A stretch of DNA of 64,000 nucleotides from Candidatus Saccharimonadota bacterium. Its GTDB lineage: Bacteria; Patescibacteriota; Saccharimonadia; Saccharimonadales; Saccharimonadaceae. The position numbers were made by a program, and so were the translations under genes. The DNA is taken from contig JAQBRS010000003.1 of NCBI GenBank assembly GCA_028286395.1, forward strand, positions 124,001 to 188,000. The letters are read 5' to 3'. This document shows, piece by piece, positions 53,639 to 62,081 of the stretch; position 1 is the stretch's first letter, and every line of letters starts with the position of its first letter. Under the pieces are notes generated by a model. It saw only the letters and a list, made by a program, of their open reading frames with translations. It searched no databases and was not told where the DNA came from.

Positions 53639-54598
53639 TTAATAATTCGTAACGACAACTTCTTTGAAGTTCTTAATCGAATTATCATGATAGCTGATGT
53701 AGTTGCTCTTGATCTCATTTGAAGAATACTTTCTTGACCACTCAAGAAATATTGAATTTATCCTGCCTTTGTAGTGGGTGACGTTGGATATTGCAAACTT
53801 AACCCCTAGCTTATTTAACTTATCTAGAAGTTCCAGAATTTCGAATTCATTCTTTTCATCCCAAATCTTATTGTATTCACTGAATGTAATTAGGTATGGC
53901 GGATCTAGGTACAAAAAGTCACCTTTTTTGAATTTAAATGCCTTCAGGAATTCAAGATAATCCAGGTTATTCCATACAACCTTCTTTTTTCTAGCCCATG
54001 AAAAATATGCCTCAAGTGACTGAACGACGTTCTTGTTAAAGTCAACGTTTCCTACGGGAAGATTGAAATTTCCTTGCCCGTTGAAACGTATCATACGATT
54101 AAAGCCGTAAATAAGAAGGAGGTACAGCTTGAATGCGTCCTTTTCGATATCGGAATTGTAATCATCCCTAAGTCTCCTATACGAACTCTCGTTGAACCGA
54201 GCATAGTATGTCTTTTTCCATTGCGCCCTAAGTATCGGCGGGACAATATCTGACGAGTAAGATCTGCTCAATCCATAGGACTCGATCATCGAAGAAACGA
54301 CTTTAAAAAATTCTTTCTCATTTGTTGCGTATCTTTCGAGAAGCTTGTGGATATTTACTATATTCTCATCGATATCATTCAAATAGTATTCGTCAGCATC
54401 AACATTCATTGCTACGGAACCACCACCCGTGAAAGGCTCAACGAATCGTTTTATATTAGTCGGGAAAATACCCAAGAGCTGAGAAATCAACTTATATTTA
54501 TCACCCACATAAAATAGGGGGGATCGAACCAGTTGCTTATTGGACTTGTGTAATAAAGACGTATTCTTTGTGGTCATCGAACTGTGTATTCCCTGCAT
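53639..54598 (-). CDS. Adenine-specific DNA methyltransferase, D12 class (second of pair)
   Basis: 319 residues. Target recognition and N6-adenine transfer: motif X/I FYVGDKYKLI and FVEPFTGGGSVAMN, catalytic DPPY (FLYLDPPYLITF), in the order of alpha-group (Dam-like) methylases. ATG 54598 lies within the upstream methylase, giving a 62-bp overlap; ATG 54577 (41-bp overlap) is also possible. Together with the other methylase it would protect both strands of an asymmetric site. Confidence 0.88.
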   Translation of the reverse strand: MQGIHSSMTTKNTSLLHKSNKQLVRSPLFYVGDKYKLISQLLGIFPTNIKRFVEPFTGGGSVAMNVDADEYYLNDIDENIVNIHKLLERYATNEKEFFKVVSSMIESYGLSRSYSSDIVPPILRAQWKKTYYARFNESSYRRLRDDYNSDIEKDAFKLYLLLIYGFNRMIRFNGQGNFNLPVGNVDFNKNVVQSLEAYFSWARKKKVVWNNLDYLEFLKAFKFKKGDFLYLDPPYLITFSEYNKIWDEKNEFEILELLDKLNKLGVKFAISNVTHYKGRINSIFLEWSRKYSSNEIKSNYISYHDNSIKNFKEVVVTNY

Positions 54599-55535
54599 TA
54601 AAATGTTTATGAGATATTGACTCTGAAATTGTCTTTCCCTTTTTAGATAGAATTTCTACTATCTCCTCCAGAGTAATCTTATTCTTTGATGAGCTACTCT
54701 TTGGATTGTAGGTATTATTGTACGAAACAATTATGTGTTTACAATTTAACGAATCGATTAAGTCGGCGAACGCTTTTTTCGCACTCACCTTGGAATAATC
54801 ACTCATGTTAGCCGGTTCGGGCTTCATGGCTACACCAAATAATTCTGGCTTCTGCCAACTCACCAAATTATCAAGGACGTGGTAGAACCTGCTGTATTGG
54901 CGAGAATTGTAAGGAGGATCAATATAGACAATGTCGCTTTCTATTCTCCGAGCAAGCTTATTAGAGTCTTCACAATATATGTCAAACTTACTATCCTCTT
55001 TCGGACTAATCGACTTCACAAGAAGGGTTCCGCGATTATTCGAGGTCCTAAAGTATGCATCATAATGTCCGACAGTATTTGCAATCTTATCAGCGGAGTA
55101 CATAAGAGAAGTTATTAAAATCCAATACTCTCGTTTTGTAATTTTGTTTTTTTCCGACTCAATGAAATCACGAATATGTCCAATCTTCTTCGCATTGTCC
55201 ATTGAAAAGTACCTATCTCCATAGCTTTCAGAAAAATAGTTAGGCTCCAGATCTGAAGCATTCAACATATTAAATTCAAGAATGTATTTATCTATCTTCT
55301 TCTGGCTAAACCTACCCTTACCAAAAAAGGCTTGATACGTAGCATGATTAGACGGCAGGAAATCATTGATTAAGATGTTTCTGTAATGCTCTGAAGCCGC
55401 TTCTGCGACCACACCGGTTCCTCCAAACAAATCCAGAAAAGAATCTCCCGAACAGTGATTTCTTGAAAGTTCCATTATCCAATCCACTAGTTGAGATTTA
55501 CTACCCGTGTATCTTCTATTCGATATATTAAACAT
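54537..55535 (-). CDS. Adenine-specific DNA methyltransferase, D12 class (first of pair)
   Basis: 332 residues from ATG 55535, chosen because TACAAT (55547-55552 on this strand) stands 11 nt upstream; ATG 55556 lies before that box. RRYTGSKSQLVDWI (motif X) and FLDLFGGTGVVAEAA (motif I), then VYIDPPYNSRQY (motif IV), all alpha-group N6-adenine features. M.FokI joins two such domains in one chain; here they are two overlapping genes. Convergent with the endonuclease. Confidence 0.88.
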   Translation of the reverse strand: MFNISNRRYTGSKSQLVDWIMELSRNHCSGDSFLDLFGGTGVVAEAASEHYRNILINDFLPSNHATYQAFFGKGRFSQKKIDKYILEFNMLNASDLEPNYFSESYGDRYFSMDNAKKIGHIRDFIESEKNKITKREYWILITSLMYSADKIANTVGHYDAYFRTSNNRGTLLVKSISPKEDSKFDIYCEDSNKLARRIESDIVYIDPPYNSRQYSRFYHVLDNLVSWQKPELFGVAMKPEPANMSDYSKVSAKKAFADLIDSLNCKHIIVSYNNTYNPKSSSSKNKITLEEIVEILSKKGKTISESISHKHFNAGNTQFDDHKEYVFITQVQ

Positions 55536-55537
55536 AA

Positions 55538-55553
55538 CTACAATGAATTGTAG
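55538..55553. promoter_or_regulatory. Palindrome over the methylase -10 region
   Basis: CTACAAT-GA-ATTGTAG is a perfect inverted repeat that contains the TACAAT box of the methylase operon. A protein binding here would block transcription; control by a methylase or C-protein is possible but no C gene is visible. Confidence 0.5.
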
Positions 55554-55661
55554 CATTTAACGATGGAGGATTATAGTGTAAATATTACATTTTTTTGCAA
55601 ATAATAGATGGTATAGTTTATTTATCTATGATAAACGTCCTTATGGCAAAAGAGTACTGGC

Positions 55662-55934
55662 TTAAGATTCAGTATCATCGTTTGACGGCGACTTTTCTCT
55701 TTGTCGCTCATTCATTTCACTAATATCTTGCTGCATCCTCATAATCGCAGTCTGTACCTGCCACCATCTAATTAAAAAAGCTACGCTAGTAATAAACAAA
55801 GCAATTCCTATAAATAACATAGCTAGAACTAGAAGAAGAGAGTTATTAAGATAGCTGAGTGAAACTGATCCGTTAGAATTGGCCATTTGGTATTCAATAT
55901 GAGTTGTTTCGCTAAAAAGATTAAATAAATTCAT
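55662..55934 (-). CDS. Small single-pass membrane protein
   Basis: 90 residues: polar N-terminus, one hydrophobic helix (about 33-57), then a Gln/Arg/Glu-rich helix ending in a Ser/Asp-rich tail. Function unknown. AAGGAG 6 nt before ATG. It may be an island accessory or a toxin/immunity-sized protein; no evidence chooses. Confidence 0.55.
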   Translation of the reverse strand: MNLFNLFSETTHIEYQMANSNGSVSLSYLNNSLLLVLAMLFIGIALFITSVAFLIRWWQVQTAIMRMQQDISEMNERQREKSPSNDDTES

Positions 55935-56035
55935 ACATTACTCCTTGCCTTAAGCATAGTAGTTTCAGACGTAAACGCAATACGTATCCGCTTCTCTTGC
56001 CACAGCCCTGTCATTCCGTCACACTAATTATCACT

Positions 56036-56734
56036 ATGAGTAACCCGGTGGACAAATCTCTACAAAATCCTTGGAAAAATTTATCACCAAAACCTCCTTA
56101 CGTGTTAGCTGAAGACATGTCGATTATTGAACGCTCGCGACACGCAAAGGAGTTGAGAATAGATACTTTACCCGATCCATTCGTCGGAGGCCTAGACTCC
56201 GCTGAAGTCATATTTCTAGCATTAAACCCGGGCTTCATAGATAGTGACATTGAGCTAAACCTAAAGATGCCAGAATTCTTAGAAGCTAACCGCACAAACC
56301 TAAATGATCCGTACAGTTCACCATTTTACTACTTTAGCGGTTCCTTTGAAGAGACCGGTGGTCACATATGGTGGGAGAGAAAACTCAAGCCACTTTTACA
56401 AGCAGGTATTACCGAGTCAGTGCTTCGTGAAAAAATTATGCTTATCGAGTACTTGGGATATCATTCTAAAAATGCCGATAAAATTAAAGGTCTCAAGGTG
56501 CCGTCACAACATTTCTCTTTCAACCTAGTTCGCGAAGCAATAAGTCGGCAAAAAACAATCGTTATCATGCGTAGTAAAAAGCTATGGTTAGAAGCAGTGC
56601 CTGAACTTGACGCGTATCCCTATATGACACTTAATAGTTCCCTCAATGTCACCATATCCCCAAAGAATATTGGCGAAGCAAACTTTGAGATTATACTAAA
56701 GAAACTAACCAATAAAGAACCCCGGGAGAATTAA
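56036..56734 (+). CDS. Hypothetical protein, possibly uracil-DNA-glycosylase-superfamily-like
   Basis: About 232 residues from ATG 56036 (an upstream ATG 55997 adds a poor extension). VIFLALNPGFIDSD recalls the first strand and water-activating loop of UDG-superfamily proteins, and the late SSLNVTISPKNIG could be the second loop, but the pattern is short and no catalytic Asp/His pair is firmly placed. Not recognised otherwise. On the AT-rich island. Confidence 0.5.
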   Translation: MSNPVDKSLQNPWKNLSPKPPYVLAEDMSIIERSRHAKELRIDTLPDPFVGGLDSAEVIFLALNPGFIDSDIELNLKMPEFLEANRTNLNDPYSSPFYYFSGSFEETGGHIWWERKLKPLLQAGITESVLREKIMLIEYLGYHSKNADKIKGLKVPSQHFSFNLVREAISRQKTIVIMRSKKLWLEAVPELDAYPYMTLNSSLNVTISPKNIGEANFEIILKKLTNKEPREN

Positions 56735-56738
56735 TAGT

Positions 56739-56924
56739 ATGCCACGAACATTTATGGTAGGAACATTAGACGATAAACCACTATTAGTTATTAAGCTCGA
56801 TGAACTAACCTATTTTGTTGATTTAGATACTAAAGAGGTCGTAGAAGACAAACCTGGCTTGCCGCCATTAAAGGACACAGACTTAATAAAGCGCGTACTA
56901 AAAGCTGCAGACGAAAGTAAGTAA
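56739..56924 (+). CDS. Small hypothetical protein
   Basis: 61 residues, no membrane segments, strand-rich start ([17 protein letters not shown]). Begins 4 nt after the preceding stop, so it is likely in the same operon. Function unknown. Confidence 0.5.
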   Translation: MPRTFMVGTLDDKPLLVIKLDELTYFVDLDTKEVVEDKPGLPPLKDTDLIKRVLKAADESK

Positions 56925-56934
56925 TTTAAAGACT

Positions 56935-57426
56935 ATGAATAACCTAGTTGCCACCCACGACGTCTACGGCAACTCGTACCAAGCCAACCTCGCCGACCTC
57001 ACCCAAACAATCCGCGTCTACGCCGTCATCAAAAAAGACGACAAAATCCTTGTCACCAAACAATGGGACGGCGTCAGCTGGCCCGGCGGTGGGGTAGAGA
57101 AGGGCGAGACGCTTGAAGACGCCCTCATCCGAGAACTCAAAGAAGAAACCGGCCTCGTCGTCACACCAGGCAACGTCTTCTATAATACCTCACGCTTTTT
57201 CCAACGCGACAAAGACAGTAAACCCGTTCAAGCATTTATGTTCTTCTTTGACAGCGAATATGTGTCTGGCGAAATCTCAAACGCTGCGATTACCGACAGT
57301 GAAACCAAGTACACGAACGGCATTGCCGAATGGATCGCCTCCGAAAATCTGACTGAAGGAGCCTTCCGCCACAGCGTCAGCCTCAAAGAAGTCCTCGACG
57401 CGTACGAAACCAGCCACGCGCAATAG
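56935..57426 (+). CDS. Nudix hydrolase
   Basis: 163 residues. Nudix box [26 protein letters not shown] (about 45-70) is complete, with an N-terminal strand [17 protein letters not shown] typical of ADP-ribose or nucleotide Nudix proteins. Substrate not assignable. Codon use differs sharply from the AT-rich genes before it (many GCC, GTC, ATC), which marks the island's right edge. Confidence 0.85.
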   Translation: MNNLVATHDVYGNSYQANLADLTQTIRVYAVIKKDDKILVTKQWDGVSWPGGGVEKGETLEDALIRELKEETGLVVTPGNVFYNTSRFFQRDKDSKPVQAFMFFFDSEYVSGEISNAAITDSETKYTNGIAEWIASENLTEGAFRHSVSLKEVLDAYETSHAQ

Positions 57427-57519
57427 CTTTTCTCTTGCCTCAACCCCCATAATCCGTCATACTATCCACAAGCACTTTGACCGAAGGTAAATTAGGGGGC
57501 AGCTATCACACCGCTTACA

Positions 57520-59457
57520 TTGTCACGTTTTTGGCATCGCCGCATCTACGAGGTGGCTTTTTTGCTTTCACTGGCAGTCCTCATCCTTTATATCCTGCCG
57601 CAAGTAACAAATATTGCCGCAATCGGACCGTTTAATGTCAGTATTTTCGTCGCTATCACCGCCACCGCCACGATATTGATGAGCATCCTCAGCTACTTCA
57701 TCGAACCAAAAACGCATCACTTCATTGAACCGCTGGTTGTCTATCTATTGTTTAGCCTTACGGTTGGTCTTCTGGTTTTCCAAACAGGTGGCATCACGTC
57801 GCCATTCCTGATGCTGTGGATGTTGGCAGCTTTCTTTAGTGGCGTCTTTGCCGTTTACGGGTGGCTCCCAATTATCATCGCGACGGGGGTATTTTTCGCC
57901 GAGCAATACCTGGCGAATAAGTTCAGCCCCAGCCTCATCGGAATAGTAGGGGTGAGCTCATTACTACCAACGATCATCGGTATCATCCTCTGGCGCAACC
58001 ACACGACGACGGAAGCAGAGAAGAGCGTCAAAACACTGGCCAGCGAACTGTCGGAAGTCGCCAACCGTTCTGAAATCGTCATTAACGCTATCGGTGACGG
58101 CGTCATTGCAATTGATGCACAGGGCACTATTCAGCTAATCAACCCAGCGGCTCAAGAAATTCTCGGGTGGGGGAAGCAAGACGCCCTCATGCTGAACTAC
58201 AAATCGATTTTGCAGCTGACTGACCTCAATAATAAGCCCCTGGATCCAGGCGCCGATCCAATCATGCAGGTGCTGAACACCAACCAGCAAATTCGCTCCA
58301 GCGCCCTGATTATCCTGACAAAATCAGGTAAAAAAGTGACTTCGTCGCTGGTGGTATCACCGATCGGGACCCCTGGTTCTGGCGTCATTACCGTTTTCCG
58401 TGACATGACAAAAGAAAAGGCCGAAGAGCGCGAGCAAGCCGAATTCATTAGCACGGCTAGTCACGAAATGCGTACGCCAGTTGCCTCGATCGAAGGCTAC
58501 CTGGGACTGGCATTGAACCCGAACACGGCCCAAATCGACGCCAAGGCTCGTGATTTTATCATGAAAGCACACGAGGCGGCCCAACACCTTGGACGGCTGT
58601 TCCAGGACCTCCTGGACGTCTCTAAATCTGAAGATGGTCGCTTGGCAAATACACCGAAGGTGGTTGATCTTGCCGTGTACACCGAAACAATCGTTCAGGG
58701 CTTGGTTCAAAAAGCGACTGAAAAAGGACTGGGCCTGACATTCAAGCCGAAAGATAACAACAATCAAAAGACGATTACCCCGGTGTATTTCGTCAACCAG
58801 GACAACGATCACATTCGTGAAATCATCGATAACTTGGTCGAAAACGCTATCAAATACACGCTGAAGGGCGAAGTCGTCGTTGATGTCACCGGAACGGACA
58901 GCAAGGTTATCGTCAGCGTCAAAGACAGCGGACTCGGTATTCCAGCCGAGGACGTGCCACACTTGTTCCAAAAGTTCTACCGCGTCGACAACGCAGACCG
59001 CCAACAGATTGGTGGAACCGGACTTGGATTGTATCTCTCACGTCGTCTGGCGGAAGCGATGCAAGGTCGGCTGTATTTGGAGAGTGTTCACGGACAGGGA
59101 AGTACTTTCTTCCTCGAACTGCCTCGCATCGATAGCCAAGAAGCTGCTGACTTGCGTCAAAAACAATTCGCCCAAGCCGCCGCTGCAGCTCAACAAGCCG
59201 CACAAGCACCAGTTGCGCCACCAACCGCACCAGCGATGCCTCCCGTCGTTAATCCGTATCCTCCAGCAGCAGGGCAGGTGGCACAACAACAACAACCAGT
59301 AGCCCAAGAGGCTCCAGGCACCGTCAAGGCAGCCACAACGGTGCCACGTGGCGAAAGTCTCAGCCGTGAGCAGATCATGGCACACGTTCGTGAATTAGAG
59401 GCAATGGCGAAGGCGCAAAACACACCGCCGCCACCAACTGGACAACAGCAACCATAA
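57520..59457 (+). CDS. Membrane sensor histidine kinase with PAS domain
   Basis: 645 residues. Five to six membrane helices in the first 160 residues, a PAS domain (about 182-300, VINAIGDGVIAIDAQG), HisKA with STASHEMRTPV (His315), HATPase with VENAIKYT, DSGLGIP and TGLGLYLSRRLAEAMQG, then an Ala/Pro/Gln-rich tail of about 100 residues. TTG 57520 is in the frame; an ATC at 57505, 5 nt after AGGGGG, is an alternative. The upstream stop is at 57493. Followed by a matching response regulator. The long Pro/Gln tail is unusual. Confidence 0.85.
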   Translation: MSRFWHRRIYEVAFLLSLAVLILYILPQVTNIAAIGPFNVSIFVAITATATILMSILSYFIEPKTHHFIEPLVVYLLFSLTVGLLVFQTGGITSPFLMLWMLAAFFSGVFAVYGWLPIIIATGVFFAEQYLANKFSPSLIGIVGVSSLLPTIIGIILWRNHTTTEAEKSVKTLASELSEVANRSEIVINAIGDGVIAIDAQGTIQLINPAAQEILGWGKQDALMLNYKSILQLTDLNNKPLDPGADPIMQVLNTNQQIRSSALIILTKSGKKVTSSLVVSPIGTPGSGVITVFRDMTKEKAEEREQAEFISTASHEMRTPVASIEGYLGLALNPNTAQIDAKARDFIMKAHEAAQHLGRLFQDLLDVSKSEDGRLANTPKVVDLAVYTETIVQGLVQKATEKGLGLTFKPKDNNNQKTITPVYFVNQDNDHIREIIDNLVENAIKYTLKGEVVVDVTGTDSKVIVSVKDSGLGIPAEDVPHLFQKFYRVDNADRQQIGGTGLGLYLSRRLAEAMQGRLYLESVHGQGSTFFLELPRIDSQEAADLRQKQFAQAAAAAQQAAQAPVAPPTAPAMPPVVNPYPPAAGQVAQQQQPVAQEAPGTVKAATTVPRGESLSREQIMAHVRELEAMAKAQNTPPPPTGQQQP

Positions 59458-59503
59458 GCACTATAGTAATTTTAAAGATCATCAGATAGAATAAAGGGTA
59501 ATT

Positions 59504-60544
59504 ATGGCAAAAATTTTACTGGTAGAAGACGACAAAAGCCTCCGCGAAATTTATGGAGTCCGCCTCATGGCCGAAGGATACACTATTACCTCTGCTGGTG
59601 ACGGCGAGGAAGCATTAGCTGTAGCGATTAAAGAGCGCCCTGACCTGATCGTCAGCGACGTTATGATGCCAAAGATTAGCGGATTCGACATGCTCGATAT
59701 CTTGCGAAGCACAACGGAAACAAAGAATATTAAAGTCATTATGATGACCGCGCTTTCTAGCGAAGATCAACGTGCCCGTGGCGAAGCACTTGGTGCAGAT
59801 CGTTACTTGGTTAAGTCTCAAGTTGGTATCGAAGATGTTGTCCGTACCGTCCACGACGTTCTTGGTGACGGCATCGGTGGTGCAGCGCCTGCTGCTGGAC
59901 CAGTCTTTCCTGCGGCAGCTCCTGTTGCAGCTCCTGCAGACCCCGCAGCTGTTCCTGCGCTAGTTGATCCGCTTGCGCCAGCACCAGTTGCACCCGTCCA
60001 GCCAACACCTGTGATCGCAGCCCCTGTTGAAGTTGAAGCCGTAACCGCACCCGTGCCAGTTGCCGTCGATACGCCAGCCTTTACACCGATACCACAAGCT
60101 CCTATAGAAGTAGTGGCTCCAGCGCCTTACGAAGCTCCCATGGCACCAGCAGTAGCGCCTCTTGCACCAGTCGCCCCGGCGCCGATTGCTCCAGAACCAT
60201 TCGCAGTACCAGCATTTCAGCCAGCGCCTGCTCCGGTAGCTCCCGTGGCTCCAGCGCCAGCACCATTCACTCCAACACCACTTCCACAGCCAACTGCGCC
60301 GTTCTCATCGAATCCTCCAGCAGGACTTGGCGATCGCATCATCAATCCGCTTCCATCAGCAGACAGCCTCACGCAAGGTGGTGTCGCCGACATTGCTTCT
60401 CAGATGAACCAAGAGTTGAACGCACATATCCAAGCACTCAACCCGGACCCTGCGCCCGTCACGCCAGCACCACTGCCTCCTCAGCAGTATGCAATCCCTC
60501 CACAGCCCCCAGTTCCTCCGCTTCCACCTCAACCAGGCGTCTAA
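59504..60544 (+). CDS. Response regulator with a long Pro/Ala-rich tail
   Basis: 346 residues. Receiver domain in the first 120 (acid pocket EDD 8-10, Asp52 phosphorylation site in DLIVSDVMMP, Lys104). No recognised DNA-binding or enzyme domain follows: residues 125-346 are almost only Ala, Pro and Val with a few aromatic/Asp islands (SSNPPAGLGDRIINPLPS; QALNPDPAPV). The tail could bind a partner or anchor the protein. Ribosome site AAAGGG precedes the ATG. Tail composition resembles that of the upstream kinase. Confidence 0.82.
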   Translation: MAKILLVEDDKSLREIYGVRLMAEGYTITSAGDGEEALAVAIKERPDLIVSDVMMPKISGFDMLDILRSTTETKNIKVIMMTALSSEDQRARGEALGADRYLVKSQVGIEDVVRTVHDVLGDGIGGAAPAAGPVFPAAAPVAAPADPAAVPALVDPLAPAPVAPVQPTPVIAAPVEVEAVTAPVPVAVDTPAFTPIPQAPIEVVAPAPYEAPMAPAVAPLAPVAPAPIAPEPFAVPAFQPAPAPVAPVAPAPAPFTPTPLPQPTAPFSSNPPAGLGDRIINPLPSADSLTQGGVADIASQMNQELNAHIQALNPDPAPVTPAPLPPQQYAIPPQPPVPPLPPQPGV

Positions 60545-60558
60545 CCTTAGTAAGCTGT

Positions 60559-60564
60559 TATACT
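60559..60564 (+). promoter_or_regulatory. -10 box of the pseudouridine synthase gene
   Basis: TATACT ends 7 nt before ATG 60572. Confidence 0.6.
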
Positions 60565-60571
60565 AGTCAGC

Positions 60572-61249
60572 ATGAGAGAACGTCTTAATAAACATCTCGC
60601 CTTTCAAATGGGCATCTCACGTCGTGAAGCCGACGAGCTTATTGACTATGGTCACGTTAAAGTAAACGGTGCAAAAGTCACCCTCGGCGCACGCTTCGAA
60701 GAAGGAGATGAGATCACTATCCGCAACCAACCTCTGGGCGCAGCGGTGGACTTTGAATACATTGCCCTCAACAAGCCGACTGGCTACGTGTCTTCCCGTA
60801 AACAACAGGGTGAAACGCAGACAATCTACTCGTTATTACCTGAAAAATACCACACCCTTAAACCCGTCGGACGCCTCGATAAAGACAGTAGTGGACTGAT
60901 GCTGTTAACGAACGATGGCGATTTCGCCTATCAGATGACCCACCCGAAATTCTACAAGACAAAGAAGTACGAGATTACCCTTGATATCCCTTTAGCGCCC
61001 CTGCATCAGCAAATGATCGCTGACCACGGGATTCAGCTTGAGGACGGACCAAGCCAATTAAGCCTGGAGCGAGTCGATGATAGCCGAGAGCACTGGATTG
61101 TTACCATGCATGAAGGACGCAACCGTCAAATTCGCCGAACTTTTTTCTCGATAGGGTATAACGTCACGCGACTTCATCGAACAGACTTTGGGCATTATAC
61201 GCTGGGTGATATAAAGCCTGGTGAATTTTCTATCGTTGAAAAGCTGTAG
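60572..61249 (+). CDS. Pseudouridine synthase, RsuA/RluB/E/F family
   Basis: 225 residues. N-terminal S4 RNA-binding domain (LNKHLAFQMGISRREADELI, then GHVKVNG), a catalytic domain with GRLDKDSSGLMLLTND (Asp of the GRLD motif), YEITL and EGRNRQIRR. Modifies a uridine in rRNA; which one cannot be read. The TATACT box predicts leaderless expression. Confidence 0.93.
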   Translation: MRERLNKHLAFQMGISRREADELIDYGHVKVNGAKVTLGARFEEGDEITIRNQPLGAAVDFEYIALNKPTGYVSSRKQQGETQTIYSLLPEKYHTLKPVGRLDKDSSGLMLLTNDGDFAYQMTHPKFYKTKKYEITLDIPLAPLHQQMIADHGIQLEDGPSQLSLERVDDSREHWIVTMHEGRNRQIRRTFFSIGYNVTRLHRTDFGHYTLGDIKPGEFSIVEKL

Positions 61250-61327
61250 TTACCCCTGTAAAACCATTGCTTTTATATATACTTTGTTATATAATAGTAC
61301 TCAACAAAAGTAAGCAAGTTGTAAGAG

Positions 61328-62023
61328 ATGCCACGACCACCACAAACAAATCACCTCATTACCTCAGAGCAAGTGCTCTCATTTCGTGATGCCTCTCGTC
61401 GTCAGATCGAATCATGGCCTGGTGATATTCCCGACTATACCTCTGTGGCGGGGTCACAGCCCGTGTATGCCCAAATGGGTAATCTGTACACAGAACGAAT
61501 GCTCGCCGACGGACTGGACCCACGCTTTAGATCAACCGGCTCGACAGGGGGACTATCAATCATCCCTCGTTTCCTCTACGCTGGTGCTGCAAAGGCAGCC
61601 GTACTTGGCTATGAATTAGCCGATCTCAAAGACGGCATGTACAATCATGGCACGCTTGAATCCCTCTCAAACCTGACTGTCGATGAGAACGACGTCGTTG
61701 TTGCCCTGGAAATAGAGCTTGGACTTCGTCCTGGTGGAGTAAAATCGATTGATGAAAGTCTCGACCACTACACCTTTGATCCAGAAAACGGACTTGGCTT
61801 TACTAATTTCGACCGCGCTCGTCGTACCGCTCACATGGATGCCTACATTCGTCACGGTAAATCATATGAATTTAGGACTGAGCTAGAGTCGCGTTGCGAG
61901 GGTCAGCGAACCGGTGTTCTTGCGATCGCATACCGTGCCATGCTAATGATCAGTTTGTCAGATCCAAACCTATTTCAGGCGACACTTGAAGCAAAAGAGT
62001 CTACCGAAGACGACGCCGCATAA
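61328..62023 (+). CDS. Conserved hypothetical protein
   Basis: 231 residues, soluble, acidic, no recognised family. Helical with some strands; notable LRPGGVKSIDESLDHY and a C-terminal acidic tail. A TATAAT box (about 61290) lies 30 nt upstream, giving a short leader. It is independent of neighbours. Confidence 0.65.
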   Translation: MPRPPQTNHLITSEQVLSFRDASRRQIESWPGDIPDYTSVAGSQPVYAQMGNLYTERMLADGLDPRFRSTGSTGGLSIIPRFLYAGAAKAAVLGYELADLKDGMYNHGTLESLSNLTVDENDVVVALEIELGLRPGGVKSIDESLDHYTFDPENGLGFTNFDRARRTAHMDAYIRHGKSYEFRTELESRCEGQRTGVLAIAYRAMLMISLSDPNLFQATLEAKESTEDDAA

Positions 62024-62064
62024 TACGAATCACGCTTATGCTCGCAAAAATAAGCGACCTCTGT

Positions 62065-62070
62065 TATAAT
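62065..62070 (+). promoter_or_regulatory. -10 box of der
   Basis: Extended TG plus TATAAT ending 11 nt before ATG 62082. Confidence 0.6.
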
Positions 62071-62081
62071 TACCCTTTGTT

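Noticed and set aside
50911-57430. tRNA-Glu attachment-site duplicate at the far end of the accessory island
   Set aside because: I looked for a copy of the tRNA 3' end up to 57.5 kb and saw none, and no integrase gene is present.
57427-57519. Hidden gene or RNA between the Nudix and kinase genes
   Set aside because: Only a short AT-rich promoter-like gap with AGGGGG near 57494; no hairpin or ORF.
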